Below are positions 55,482 to 63,582 of a DNA stretch of 64,000 bases, piece after piece. How positions within the stretch are numbered: the stretch's first letter is position 1; every line of letters starts with the position of its first letter. Source of the stretch: Archangiaceae bacterium (lineage in GTDB: Bacteria > Myxococcota > Myxococcia > Myxococcales > Myxococcaceae); the NCBI GenBank assembly GCA_016879935.1, contig JAACJQ010000429.1, positions 1 to 64,000 on the forward strand. The letters are read 5' to 3'. Position numbers and translations under genes: made by a program. The notes beneath the pieces were generated by a model. That model was not told where the DNA came from and did not search any database. It worked only from the letters and a program-made list of their open reading frames with translations.

Positions 55482-56653
55482 AGACGGCAGTGGTGCAGGT
55501 CAGCCTCAAGGCCGCGAAGTCGGTGCGCCAGGGCTACCCGTGGGTGTGGCGCCAGGAGCTCGAGGCGCTCCCGAGCGATCTCCCGCCCGGCGCGCTCGTC
55601 GACGTCGTCGATGGCCAGAAGAACGCGCTGGGTCAGGCGTTCGTCGCGACGAAGTCTCCGCTCGCACTGCGCTTCGTCTCGCGAAAGCTCGCCGCCGAAG
55701 AGAGGGTCGACGACGCGTTCTGGAAGCGCCGGTTCGAGCTCGCGCTGGGAAGGCGAAGCAGTCTGAAGGGCCGTGACGCGTACCGGCTGGTGCACTCCGA
55801 AGCCGATCTGGTGCCTGGGTTGATCGTCGATCGGTATGGGCCCGCGCTGACCGTGCAAACGCTGAGTGAAGGCGCCGACGTGCGCAAGGCTCGCTGGGCC
55901 GAACTCTTGCGGGAAGTGACGGGAGCCTCGCTCATCGTCTGCCGTGACGACGCGTCAGGCCGCGACTTCGAAGGGCTCTCGCGCGAGACGAAGGTGCTCA
56001 GCGGCGGCGGGCCGACCCTCGTTCGTTACCACGAGGGCGAGTCGGAGCTCGAGATCGACCTGCTCGCCGATTCGAAGACCGGCTCGTTCCTCGATCAGCT
56101 CGACAACCACCTGCGCGCCGGGCAGCTCGCGAAGGGCAGGGCGCTCGACACGTTCAGCTACCACGGCGGGTTCGCGCTCGCCCTCGCGCGCACTTGCAGC
56201 TCGGTCATCTCGGTCGAGCAGGACCCCGACGCGGCCAACCGTGCGCGCGCGAACATGACTCGCAACGGCCACACGCACGTCGAGGTGCAGACGGCGAATG
56301 CGTTCGACGTGCTGCGCACCTTCGCGGATCGAGGCGAGCAGTTCGACACGGTGGTCATCGACCCGCCCGGGCTGGCGAAGCGAAAAGAAGGGCTGCAGAC
56401 CGCGAAGCGCGCGTACCACGAGCTCAACGTTCGGGCGTTCAAGCTGCTCGCGCCCGAGGGCCTGCTGGTGACGTGTTCGTGCTCGGGCAAGCTGTCGCGC
56501 GAGGCGTTCGACGAGGTCGTGCTCGAAGCCGCGGCTGACGCGAAGCGCACGGTGCAGGTGCTCGAGCGGCGCGGCGCGGGCATCGATCACCCTGTGCTGC
56601 CCGGCCTGCCCGAGACCGAGTACCTGAAGGCGTGGTTCCTGCGGGTGTTGTGA
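55478..56653 (+). CDS. Class I SAM-dependent rRNA methyltransferase (RlmI-like)
   Basis: 391 residues. The N-terminal PUA domain (about 1-75, RQGYPWVWRQELEAL) and middle region (LVPGLIVDRYG) match the RlmI family. The Rossmann methyltransferase has LDTFSYHGGFALALA as the SAM loop, VVIDPPGLAK as the catalytic motif, and TCSCSGKLS. The family makes m5C in 23S rRNA. ATG 55478 overlaps the previous stop (ATGA). Confidence 0.93.
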   Translation: MKTAVVQVSLKAAKSVRQGYPWVWRQELEALPSDLPPGALVDVVDGQKNALGQAFVATKSPLALRFVSRKLAAEERVDDAFWKRRFELALGRRSSLKGRDAYRLVHSEADLVPGLIVDRYGPALTVQTLSEGADVRKARWAELLREVTGASLIVCRDDASGRDFEGLSRETKVLSGGGPTLVRYHEGESELEIDLLADSKTGSFLDQLDNHLRAGQLAKGRALDTFSYHGGFALALARTCSSVISVEQDPDAANRARANMTRNGHTHVEVQTANAFDVLRTFADRGEQFDTVVIDPPGLAKRKEGLQTAKRAYHELNVRAFKLLAPEGLLVTCSCSGKLSREAFDEVVLEAAADAKRTVQVLERRGAGIDHPVLPGLPETEYLKAWFLRVL

Positions 56654-56660
56654 AGGTGAC

Positions 56661-57140
56661 TCAGGCCTTGAGGCCGAGCTCCTTCTTCAAGCGCGCCGTC
56701 AGCTCGAAGTACTCCTGTCGCGAGAACCCCACGTTCAAGATGTGGAAGTCCTTCTTCGAGAGCCCGACGCAGCCGAAGCAATAGGTGCAGTCGGAGAGGT
56801 TGCGGCTGAAGACGACGTAGGCGCTCGAGGTGCAGTTCTCGCTCTGCACGCAGTACGCGCAACCGTGCAGCGACTTCGAATCGACGCAGTGGGTGCAGTT
56901 GTTACAGAGCTCGCAGCGAATGCAGTGGGTCGACGCGTAACAGGCCTCGCAGCCCTCGCAGAACATGCAGTTCGCGCAGCGCACGCACTCCTTGCAGGCG
57001 TAGCTGCCGGGGTTGCCAGGGTCGGCGGTGAACGACTGCGTCAGGCGGTTCAGCTCTTCGAGGAAGTGCCGACGATCGAGTGAGGCGATCAGCTGGCGTG
57101 CATCGTCGGGCTCAGGGGTCTTCTTCGTGTCGCGGGCCAC
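56661..57140 (-). CDS. Cys-repeat protein of the 'caib/baif' (misnamed) myxobacterial type
   Basis: About 159 residues from GTG 57140; an ATG at 57182 that overlaps the next gene's stop by ATGA would add 14. A helical start (LIASLDRRHFLEELNRL) leads into a run of about 18 cysteines, mostly C-x2-C-x2-C (CKECVRCANCMFCEGCEAC), with a further block CIRCELCNNCTHC. This regular spacing suggests a beta-helix-like stack with metal sites. The end (FGCVGLSKKDFHILN) is conserved-looking. Despite the database label it has no likeness to CaiB/BaiF CoA transferases. Confidence 0.75.
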   Translation of the reverse strand: MARDTKKTPEPDDARQLIASLDRRHFLEELNRLTQSFTADPGNPGSYACKECVRCANCMFCEGCEACYASTHCIRCELCNNCTHCVDSKSLHGCAYCVQSENCTSSAYVVFSRNLSDCTYCFGCVGLSKKDFHILNVGFSRQEYFELTARLKKELGLKA

Positions 57141-57178
57141 GCGCGGAGTATTCCTCAGCTCGCCGCCTTCACGAAGAA

Positions 57179-57484
57179 TCATCCGCCAGCGCCGATGCAG
57201 TAGCCCGTCCAGGTGCTGCCGTCGGTGGGTGTGGGTCCACGGTTGTCGTCGCCGATGGAAACGCAGCGCTTGCCGAGCGGAGAGTCGGGGCACGTACAGA
57301 ATCGGTCGACGGGACAGCTGCCGTAGCCGTCACCGCAGGGGTACTGACACGACTGCAGGTTGTCGTTCGTGTCGAGCATGCACACCATCGGCTTCGCGCA
57401 GTCGGCCGACGACAGGCACCACGCGCCGACATGAGTTCCGCAGGCAGAGAGGAGCGTGGCTCCGAAGACGAGGACGGTTCGCAT
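57179..57484 (-). CDS. Small Cys-rich lipoprotein
   Basis: 101 residues. The lipoprotein signal ends LLSAC. The mature part has about ten cysteines (CLSSADCAKPMVC, CQYPCGDGYGSC, RFCTCPD) of an EGF-like or disulfide-knot type. It overlaps or abuts the 'caib/baif' start, so the two may be one unit. No function recognised. Confidence 0.7.
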   Translation of the reverse strand: MRTVLVFGATLLSACGTHVGAWCLSSADCAKPMVCMLDTNDNLQSCQYPCGDGYGSCPVDRFCTCPDSPLGKRCVSIGDDNRGPTPTDGSTWTGYCIGAGG

Positions 57485-57587
57485 GCCCCGGCCGTTGGCA
57501 ATCGACGTGCCTTTCGGCGTCGCGCCGCGAACCGACTGACTCCTCTGTGATGGAGCAGCGGCGCACCCGCGAGGTCCGACACCGATG

Positions 57588-58334
57588 TCACTCGAGCGCG
57601 CGCACGAAGGCCGACACGGCTGTCACGACCGCAGCCGGTTTCTCGATGTGCGGCGCGTGACGGCAGCCCGACAACGTCACCAGCTCGAGGTGTTTCACCA
57701 GCCCGGCCAGGCGCTCGAGGTGGGCGCTGGTCGTGAAGGAGTCGTTCTCGCCACGCAGGCCAAGCGCCGGGCACGTCACGCCGCGGGCGAAGTCGTCCAT
57801 CTGCCACTTCACGAAGGCGGGGCCGCTCCACAAGGTGGCCCACTGTTGAAAGGTGCGATCGGGATCGCTGGTCGTCGAGTTCAGCGAGTCGGGCAGCCCG
57901 CGCTTGTAGAGCTTGCGCACCTCGAGCCGCAGCGCATCGTCGACGAAGAGCAGCGGCGACAGCGCCACCACCCCCTCGACCGGCATCGACGCGGCGCCTG
58001 CGTGAATGAGGGCGATGCTGCCGCCTTCCTGGAAGCCCAGCAGAATCACTTTCTCGAGCCGCAGGGCGGAGCGCAGCAACGGCAACACGTCGAGGGCTTC
58101 GTGCTCGAGGTAGCCAGCGCTCAACGGCGTCTGGAGCGCCTCCGACTCGCCCCAGCCCAGCCGTGAGTACGCATAGACGCGGCGATCGGTCGCCTCTGCG
58201 AGCCTGCGAGGGAACTCACCCCAGCCCTTCGCGTGACCGACGGCCTCGTGCAGGAGCAGGATCGGCGCTTTTTCTTCGCCCGAACCCCACCACGCATATT
58301 CGTACGAGAACTCGTTGACCCGTATCGACGGCAT
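57588..58334 (-). CDS. Alpha/beta-hydrolase fold protein lacking the Ser nucleophile
   Basis: 248 residues from ATG 58334 (MPSIRVNEFSY); a longer start at 58379 is possible. The fold is clear: ILLLHEAVGHAKGW, RVYAYSRLGWGES, VILLGFQEGGSIAL, an Asp in RGENDSF and the His in SGCRHAPHIEKP. The nucleophile elbow, normally GxSxG, reads GFQEG, so Gln replaces Ser. It is therefore probably a non-classical or inactive hydrolase. It is divergent from the helicase gene. Confidence 0.85.
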   Translation of the reverse strand: MPSIRVNEFSYEYAWWGSGEEKAPILLLHEAVGHAKGWGEFPRRLAEATDRRVYAYSRLGWGESEALQTPLSAGYLEHEALDVLPLLRSALRLEKVILLGFQEGGSIALIHAGAASMPVEGVVALSPLLFVDDALRLEVRKLYKRGLPDSLNSTTSDPDRTFQQWATLWSGPAFVKWQMDDFARGVTCPALGLRGENDSFTTSAHLERLAGLVKHLELVTLSGCRHAPHIEKPAAVVTAVSAFVRALE

Positions 58335-58411
58335 GCCCGCCACCAGCATGGCAAAGGCTCGCCCGGTTTGCCCGCCCATCGCGCAACCGGCTGCGTTACA
58401 AGCCGCCCGCC

Positions 58412-60469
58412 GTGGATCTGTCGCATCTCAACCCCCCTCAGCGAGAAGCCGTGCTCACGACCGAGGGGCCGCTGCTCGTGCTCGCGGGCGCCGGCTCGGG
58501 CAAGACGCGCGTCATCACCCACCGCATCTGCCACCTGCTCGACAACAAGGTGCCTGCGCGCGCGATTCTGGCGGTGACGTTCACGAACAAGGCCGCCGCC
58601 GAGATGAAGGAGCGCGTCGTTCACATGGCCGGCCAGCGCGCGCTCGGCGTGACCCTGTCGACCTTTCACGCGTTCGGCGCCGAGGTCTTGAAGGCGCACC
58701 TGCCGAAGCTGGGGTGGCCGAAGAAGTTCGCCATCGTCGACACCGGCGATCAGATCGCGCTGGTGCGGCGGGCGATGCGTGATCGCAACGTCGACGACAA
58801 GGTGTTCGACCCGCGCAAGGTGCTCACGCTGATCAGCCGCGCGAAGAACTCGGGCATCGAGCCGCAGCCGAAGCCCGAAGGGCAGGGCGACGATCTCGAT
58901 CTCGTCGCGCACCTGGTGTTCCCGCTCTACCAGCTCGCGCTGAAGGCCCAGGGCGCCGTCGACTTCGACGATCTCATCGTCTTTCCCTCGCGCATCTTCA
59001 CCGAGTTCCCCGAGGTGAAGCGCGAGTACCAGAAGCGCTTTCGCTACATCATGGTCGACGAGTTCCAGGACACGAACCGTGCCCAGCTCGAGGTGCTCAA
59101 ACACCTCGGGGAAGCTCACGGAAACGTCTGTGCGGTGGGCGACGACGACCAGTGCATCTACTCGTGGCGTGGCGCCGAGGTGCGCAACATTCTCGAGTAC
59201 GAGCGCTTCTTCCCCGGCGGCAAAGAGGTGCGGCTCGAGCAGAACTATCGCTCCACCGGCGTGATCCTCGACGGCGCCAACGCGGTGATCGAGAAGAACC
59301 CGCTCCGCCGCCCCAAGCGCATGTGGACGGACCTGAAGGGCGGGCCGAAGCTCAAGCTCGTCTCGGCGCCGAGCGAAGAAGAAGAGGCCCGCTACGTGGG
59401 CCGCGAGATCAAAGACGCCATCGCCGCCGGCTTTCCCGCCGACGAGATCGCCGTGCTCTACCGAACCAACGGCCAGGCGCGCCCCGTCGAGGAGTCGCTG
59501 CGCGAGAAGGACATTCGCTACGAAGTCATCGGGGGCACCGAGTTCTTCGATCGCCGCGAGGTGCGAGACGTCATCGCGTATTTCAAGCTCATCGCGAACC
59601 CGAAGGACGAGTCGTCGCTGCTGCGCATCATCAACGTGCCCGCCCGCGGCATCGGCGACGTCACCATGGAGCGCATCACGGCCTGGGCGGTGAAGAACGA
59701 GGTGCCGTTGTGGAAGGCGCTCGAGCAGGCAGCCGAGATTCCCGAGGTGCCGCAAGGGGCGCCCGAGAAGGTGGCCGAGTTCATCGCGCTCGTGGAGCGC
59801 TACCGCCGCGCGTTCAACAAGGGCAACCTCGCGCACGTCACGCGCGAGCTGCTCGCCGAGATCGACTTCGTGGGCGCTGCGAGACAACACGCGCCCTCGG
59901 CGGCGTCGGCTGATCGCAAAGCGAAGGCGGTCGCGCAGGTCATCGACTCCCTCGAAGCGTACGAGAAGCGCGAAGGCCCCAAGGCCAGCCTGCTCACCTA
60001 CCTGAACCGGCTCGCGCTCGACACGAAAGACGACGAAGACGAAGCCCAGCACCAGATGGGCCGCGTGACGTTGATGACGCTTCACGGCGCGAAGGGCCTC
60101 GAGTGGCGGCTGGTGTTCCTGATGGGGCTCGAAGAAGACCTGCTCCCGCACTCGGGCATGCAGGGCGAGTTGCCCAACCCCGAAGAGGAGCGCCGCCTCT
60201 GCTACGTCGGCATGACCCGCGCGCGCGAGCGGCTGGTGATGACCCGCGCCACCGTTCGCATCAAGCGTGGGCGCGATGTGCCCCGAACCCCGAGCCGGTT
60301 CCTTCAGGACATTCCCGAAGATCTGTGTGAAATCATCGACCTGGAGGCGGTGCCTGAAGGGCCTCCGACCGACAAGGAGCAGAACTTCTTCGCGTCGCTG
60401 CGAGAACGACTCAAGGGCGCGCCGCCGGCCCCTGCACCGCGAACGCCAGATCCACGGAACGGGTCTTGA
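58412..60469 (+). CDS. ATP-dependent DNA helicase, UvrD/PcrA/Rep family
   Basis: 685 residues. Superfamily 1A helicase motifs in order: LNPPQREAV (Q motif), AGAGSGKTRVITHRI, VTFTNKAAAEMKER, IMVDEFQDTN, VGDDDQCIYSWRGAEV, EQNYRST, TLMTLHGAKGLEW and YVGMTRARERL. The C-terminal Pro/Ala tail (about 665-685) replaces the longer tail of UvrD. It unwinds DNA in repair and fork rescue. Starts at GTG 58412. Confidence 0.95.
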   Translation: MDLSHLNPPQREAVLTTEGPLLVLAGAGSGKTRVITHRICHLLDNKVPARAILAVTFTNKAAAEMKERVVHMAGQRALGVTLSTFHAFGAEVLKAHLPKLGWPKKFAIVDTGDQIALVRRAMRDRNVDDKVFDPRKVLTLISRAKNSGIEPQPKPEGQGDDLDLVAHLVFPLYQLALKAQGAVDFDDLIVFPSRIFTEFPEVKREYQKRFRYIMVDEFQDTNRAQLEVLKHLGEAHGNVCAVGDDDQCIYSWRGAEVRNILEYERFFPGGKEVRLEQNYRSTGVILDGANAVIEKNPLRRPKRMWTDLKGGPKLKLVSAPSEEEEARYVGREIKDAIAAGFPADEIAVLYRTNGQARPVEESLREKDIRYEVIGGTEFFDRREVRDVIAYFKLIANPKDESSLLRIINVPARGIGDVTMERITAWAVKNEVPLWKALEQAAEIPEVPQGAPEKVAEFIALVERYRRAFNKGNLAHVTRELLAEIDFVGAARQHAPSAASADRKAKAVAQVIDSLEAYEKREGPKASLLTYLNRLALDTKDDEDEAQHQMGRVTLMTLHGAKGLEWRLVFLMGLEEDLLPHSGMQGELPNPEEERRLCYVGMTRARERLVMTRATVRIKRGRDVPRTPSRFLQDIPEDLCEIIDLEAVPEGPPTDKEQNFFASLRERLKGAPPAPAPRTPDPRNGS

Positions 60470-60494
60470 CACCCCCTGTCGGCACAGGTAGCAG
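60466..60494 (+). promoter_or_regulatory. Candidate promoter for rplM-rpsI
   Basis: A perfect TTGACA (60466-60471), overlapping the helicase stop, is followed by 17 bases and TAGCAG (60489-60494), a poor -10. It lies 59 bases before rplM, leaving a leader where autogenous control could act. Confidence 0.45.
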
Positions 60495-60552
60495 GGCCGC
60501 CCTTTCCAGCCTTGCGCGTGATCCGCGTGGGGCCACACCAGCAAGGTTCAAC

Positions 60553-61002
60553 ATGCCGCACCAGAGGACGTACAGCGCGAAGGCGAAGGACATCAAGCGC
60601 GAGTGGCACCTCGTCGACGTCGACGGGAAGATTCTCGGCCGCGCCGCGACGCAGATCGCGACCCTTCTCAAGGGCAAGCACAAGGCGATGTACACGCCGT
60701 CGATCGACACGGGCGATCACGTCGTCGTCATCAACGCCGAGAAGGTGAAGATCTCGGGCAACAAGCCCAGCCAGAAGCTCTACCACCGTCAGCCGCGCGC
60801 TGGTTTCCCCGGCGCCCTCAAGACGACCGACTACCAGACGCTGCAGAAGCGCCACCCCGAAGACATCATCCTCAACGCCGTCAAGCGCATGCTGCCCCGC
60901 AACGCGCTGGGCCGGCAGATGATGACGAAGCTCAAGGTCTACGCTGGCGACAAGCACCCGCACGTGGCCCAGAAGCCTGCCGCTCGCGCGGTCAAGGCCT
61001 GA
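60553..61002 (+). CDS. rplM: 50S ribosomal protein L13
   Basis: 149 residues. Family motifs include WHLVDVDGKILGRAAT, YTPSIDTGDHVVVINAEKV, YHRQPRAGFPGALK and RMLPRNALGRQMMTKLKVYAG. An early 23S rRNA binder. ATG 60553 begins 81 bases after a candidate -35. rpsI follows, the usual order. Confidence 0.98.
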   Translation: MPHQRTYSAKAKDIKREWHLVDVDGKILGRAATQIATLLKGKHKAMYTPSIDTGDHVVVINAEKVKISGNKPSQKLYHRQPRAGFPGALKTTDYQTLQKRHPEDIILNAVKRMLPRNALGRQMMTKLKVYAGDKHPHVAQKPAARAVKA

Positions 61003-61036
61003 ACCAATTTCACTTTAGGGAACGGAAGAGAACACC

Positions 61037-61438
61037 ATGGCGAAGTCAGGCACTGACGGTTTCTACGCTACCGGCCGCCGCAAGGAAGCCACTGCCCGCG
61101 TTTGGGTGAAGGCTGGCACGGGTTCGGTCATCATCAATGGCCGTCCGATGAACGAGTACTTTGGCCGTGAGACGTCGATCATGGTCATCAACCAGCCCCT
61201 CCAGGTGCTGGAGCAGCTCGGCAAGATCGACATGACGGTGAACGTGCGCGGCGGCGGCCTCTCGGGCCAGGCCGGTGCGATTCGTCACGGTCTCTCGCGC
61301 GCGCTCACCCGCATGAACCCCGATCACCGCAGCCCGCTGAAGAAGGCCGGCTTCCTCACCCGCGATGCTCGCGCGGTCGAGCGTAAGAAGTCGGGTCAGC
61401 CCGGCGCCCGCAAGCGCTTCCAGTTCAGCAAGCGCTAA
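61037..61438 (+). CDS. rpsI: 30S ribosomal protein S9
   Basis: 133 residues: [64 protein letters not shown] with the conserved basic C-terminus reaching the P site. Stop TAA. Followed by a clear terminator. Confidence 0.98.
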   Translation: MAKSGTDGFYATGRRKEATARVWVKAGTGSVIINGRPMNEYFGRETSIMVINQPLQVLEQLGKIDMTVNVRGGGLSGQAGAIRHGLSRALTRMNPDHRSPLKKAGFLTRDARAVERKKSGQPGARKRFQFSKR

Positions 61439-61466
61439 CGCGTCGTCTCAGGCGTCTGCCTGTCGA

Positions 61467-61517
61467 AACGTCGTGGGTCTCCGTCACACACGGAGGCTCG
61501 CGACGTTTTCGTTTTTT
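61467..61517 (+). terminator. Rho-independent terminator after rpsI
   Basis: AACGTCG at 61467-61473 and CGACGTT at 61501-61507 form an outer stem, and CTCCGT/ACGGAG an inner one. A T-rich run with TTTTC and GTTTTTT follows. It ends the ribosomal transcript. Confidence 0.85.
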
Positions 61518-61585
61518 CACACGTCCGCTGCTGCTGGATTCGTGGGAGCGGCTGACGTGAGTCCAGTGTTAGGCTTCGACTGCAC

Positions 61586-62593
61586 ATGGAACTCAACGAG
61601 ATTCTGCAGATCGCCCTTCGCGGCGGAGCGTCGGACATTCACCTGAAGGCCGGCCTCCCTCCGATGTTCCGTGTCGACGGTTCGCTGGTGCCCCTCAAAG
61701 ACGGCAAGCGGCTGCCTCCCGAAGAGGTGGCGCGCATGGCCTTCGGCATCATGAACGAGTTCCAGAAGGAGAAGTTCAAGACCTCGAACGAGGTCGACCT
61801 CGCGTACGGCGTGCCCGGTCTCGGCCGCTTCCGCGTCAACGTGTTCCAGCAGCGCGGCACCATCGGCGCGGTGTTGCGAGTCATTCCTTTCAAGATTCAG
61901 TCGATCAAGGAGCTCACGCTCCCCACGGTGCTCGAGAAGATCTCACTCGACGAGCGTGGCCTCATTCTCGTCACCGGCACCACCGGCTCGGGCAAGTCGA
62001 CCACCCTCGCGGCGATGATCGATCACATCAACTCGATGGAGACGAACCACATCATCACCGTCGAAGACCCGATCGAATTCCTCATTCGCGACAAGCGCTC
62101 GATCGTGAACCAGCGCGAGATCGGCGTCGACACGCTCTCGTTCCACCAGGCGCTCAAGAGCGCCCTCCGCCAGGACCCAGACGTCATTCTCGTCGGCGAA
62201 ATGCGAGACATGGAGACCATCGAGACCGCGCTGCTGGCGGCCGAGACGGGCCACCTCGTCATGTCGACGCTCCACACGCTCGACGCGACCGAGACGATCA
62301 ACCGAATCATCTCGGCCTTCCCGCCCCACCAGCAGAAGCAGGTGCGCATTCAGCTCGGTAGCGTGCTCCGCGCCGTCGTCTCGCAGCGACTCGTGCCCCG
62401 TGCCGATGGCAAGGGCCGCGTCGCCGCCGTCGAGATCATGAAGACGACGGCTCGCATCAAGGAGCTCATCGAGGACAAAGACCGCACGAAGGAGATCGCC
62501 GACGCCATCGCCCAGGGCAACGTCGCCTACGGCATGCAGACGTTCGATCAGTCGCTCATGCAGCTCGTGCGGCAGGGCCTCATCACGTACTAG
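61586..62593 (+). CDS. pilT: Type IV pilus retraction ATPase PilT, ends at in-frame TAG
   Basis: 335 residues. Walker A GTTGSGKST near 131-139, HIITVEDPIEF (Asp box), LRQDPDVILVGEMRD (Walker B) and GHLVMSTLHTLDA (His box) are intact. PilT drives pilus retraction and twitching. The frame stops at TAG 62591-62593 after LVRQGLITY, where PilT proteins normally continue EEALRxAxNPxDF. The same frame runs on to 62953 with exactly that sequence, so the TAG looks like a single G-to-T change. All catalytic parts precede it. Confidence 0.9.
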   Translation: MELNEILQIALRGGASDIHLKAGLPPMFRVDGSLVPLKDGKRLPPEEVARMAFGIMNEFQKEKFKTSNEVDLAYGVPGLGRFRVNVFQQRGTIGAVLRVIPFKIQSIKELTLPTVLEKISLDERGLILVTGTTGSGKSTTLAAMIDHINSMETNHIITVEDPIEFLIRDKRSIVNQREIGVDTLSFHQALKSALRQDPDVILVGEMRDMETIETALLAAETGHLVMSTLHTLDATETINRIISAFPPHQQKQVRIQLGSVLRAVVSQRLVPRADGKGRVAAVEIMKTTARIKELIEDKDRTKEIADAIAQGNVAYGMQTFDQSLMQLVRQGLITY

Positions 62594-62953
62594 GAGGCGC
62601 TGCGGCAGGCGTCGAACCCCGACGACTTCGCGCTGCGCTACCAGGGCGTCAGCTCGACGGCCGACTCGAAGTGGGACGGCTTCGATCAGAAGCAGGGCGA
62701 AGATCGCGCGGTGCCCGGCTCGATGGCGTACGTGCAGCAGATGAACGCCAAGGCGCCGGCCGCTCCTGCGCCTGGTGCTGCGCCCACCGGAGCGTCACGC
62801 ACGAACCTGCAGCCCGTCGGTGGCGCACCCGTCACGACGCCTGCGGCGCCCCAGCAGGCCGTTCGCCCCGCAGCAGCACCTCCGGCACCAGCCCCTGCTC
62901 CTGCTGCGCCCAAGCCCGCCACGGACGACGATTTTCAGATCGAGCGTTTCTGA
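62594..62953 (+). pseudogene. pilT: In-frame continuation of pilT after the TAG (tail, not separately translated)
   Basis: The frame after TAG reads EALRQASNPDDFALRYQG, the usual PilT end, then a Pro/Ala-rich tail (PAAPAPGAAPTGAS and more) and stop at 62951-62953. It keeps coding character throughout, with a conserved-looking end TDDDFQIERF. Either it was recently disconnected, or the TAG is read through, or it is a sequencing error. Confidence 0.7.
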
Positions 62954-63013
62954 GGTTTGCGGCACGACCGCTCGAATGGCGCGGCGCTGGACGAGCGCTG
63001 CAGTGTCCAGTCA

Positions 63014-63568
63014 TCAGGGCTCGGACCACGCTTCGAACGCGGTCGTACCGAACTCGAGGCCCGAGCGAAGGTGCGCCAGGTACTTCGCGTCCGTCACCTG
63101 CACTTCGAGATCGAAGTGGTGCAGGCGTTCCCATGCGGCCTTCATGAACGCCCACCCGCCCTCCGCCTCGAGCGGCTCGATTTCACGTCTTCGCGCACTC
63201 AACGCGTCGTCTCCGAGCGTGTTGAAGCGCCCCAACAGCTTCGTCTTCGCCACGACCTGAGGCACCACTTTCGCGTGCCACGCGCTGTCCCACGGCTCGG
63301 GGTTGGGGAACTCCTCCAACAGCGGCGCACTCGCTGACTCCACCGCATCGGCGATCGCCTTCAGCCTCGTCGCCTCGTCTGCCGGCGTGTCCTTCGGCAG
63401 GTAGCGTGAGTCACTCGCGCGGCCCTTTGCGTCGATGAGGAGCGACAGCCCGAACGATCGCCCGGTGAAGCAGTCGTCGTACCCTCCGGCAAAGCCCGTG
63501 AGGCAGTGGAAGACGACCGTGGTGCCCTCGACCCGCCCGATGCGTACGTAGAAGCAGTCGCTCGACAT
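63014..63568 (-). CDS. Hypothetical protein
   Basis: 184 residues, not recognised. ATG 63568 has AGGAGG upstream. The N-terminus is beta-rich (CFYVRIGRVEGTTVVFHCLTGF); the rest is helical (ARRREIEPLEAEGGWAFMKAAWERL). No signal peptide. It follows the next gene on the same strand by 14 bases. Confidence 0.75.
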   Translation of the reverse strand: MSSDCFYVRIGRVEGTTVVFHCLTGFAGGYDDCFTGRSFGLSLLIDAKGRASDSRYLPKDTPADEATRLKAIADAVESASAPLLEEFPNPEPWDSAWHAKVVPQVVAKTKLLGRFNTLGDDALSARRREIEPLEAEGGWAFMKAAWERLHHFDLEVQVTDAKYLAHLRSGLEFGTTAFEAWSEP

Positions 63569-63582
63569 GAAGCCTCCTGAAG

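Noticed and set aside
62711..62953. Separate 80-codon gene after pilT
   Set aside because: It is the in-frame tail of pilT beyond the TAG; its start codon is an internal Met-like GTG and it has no ribosome site.
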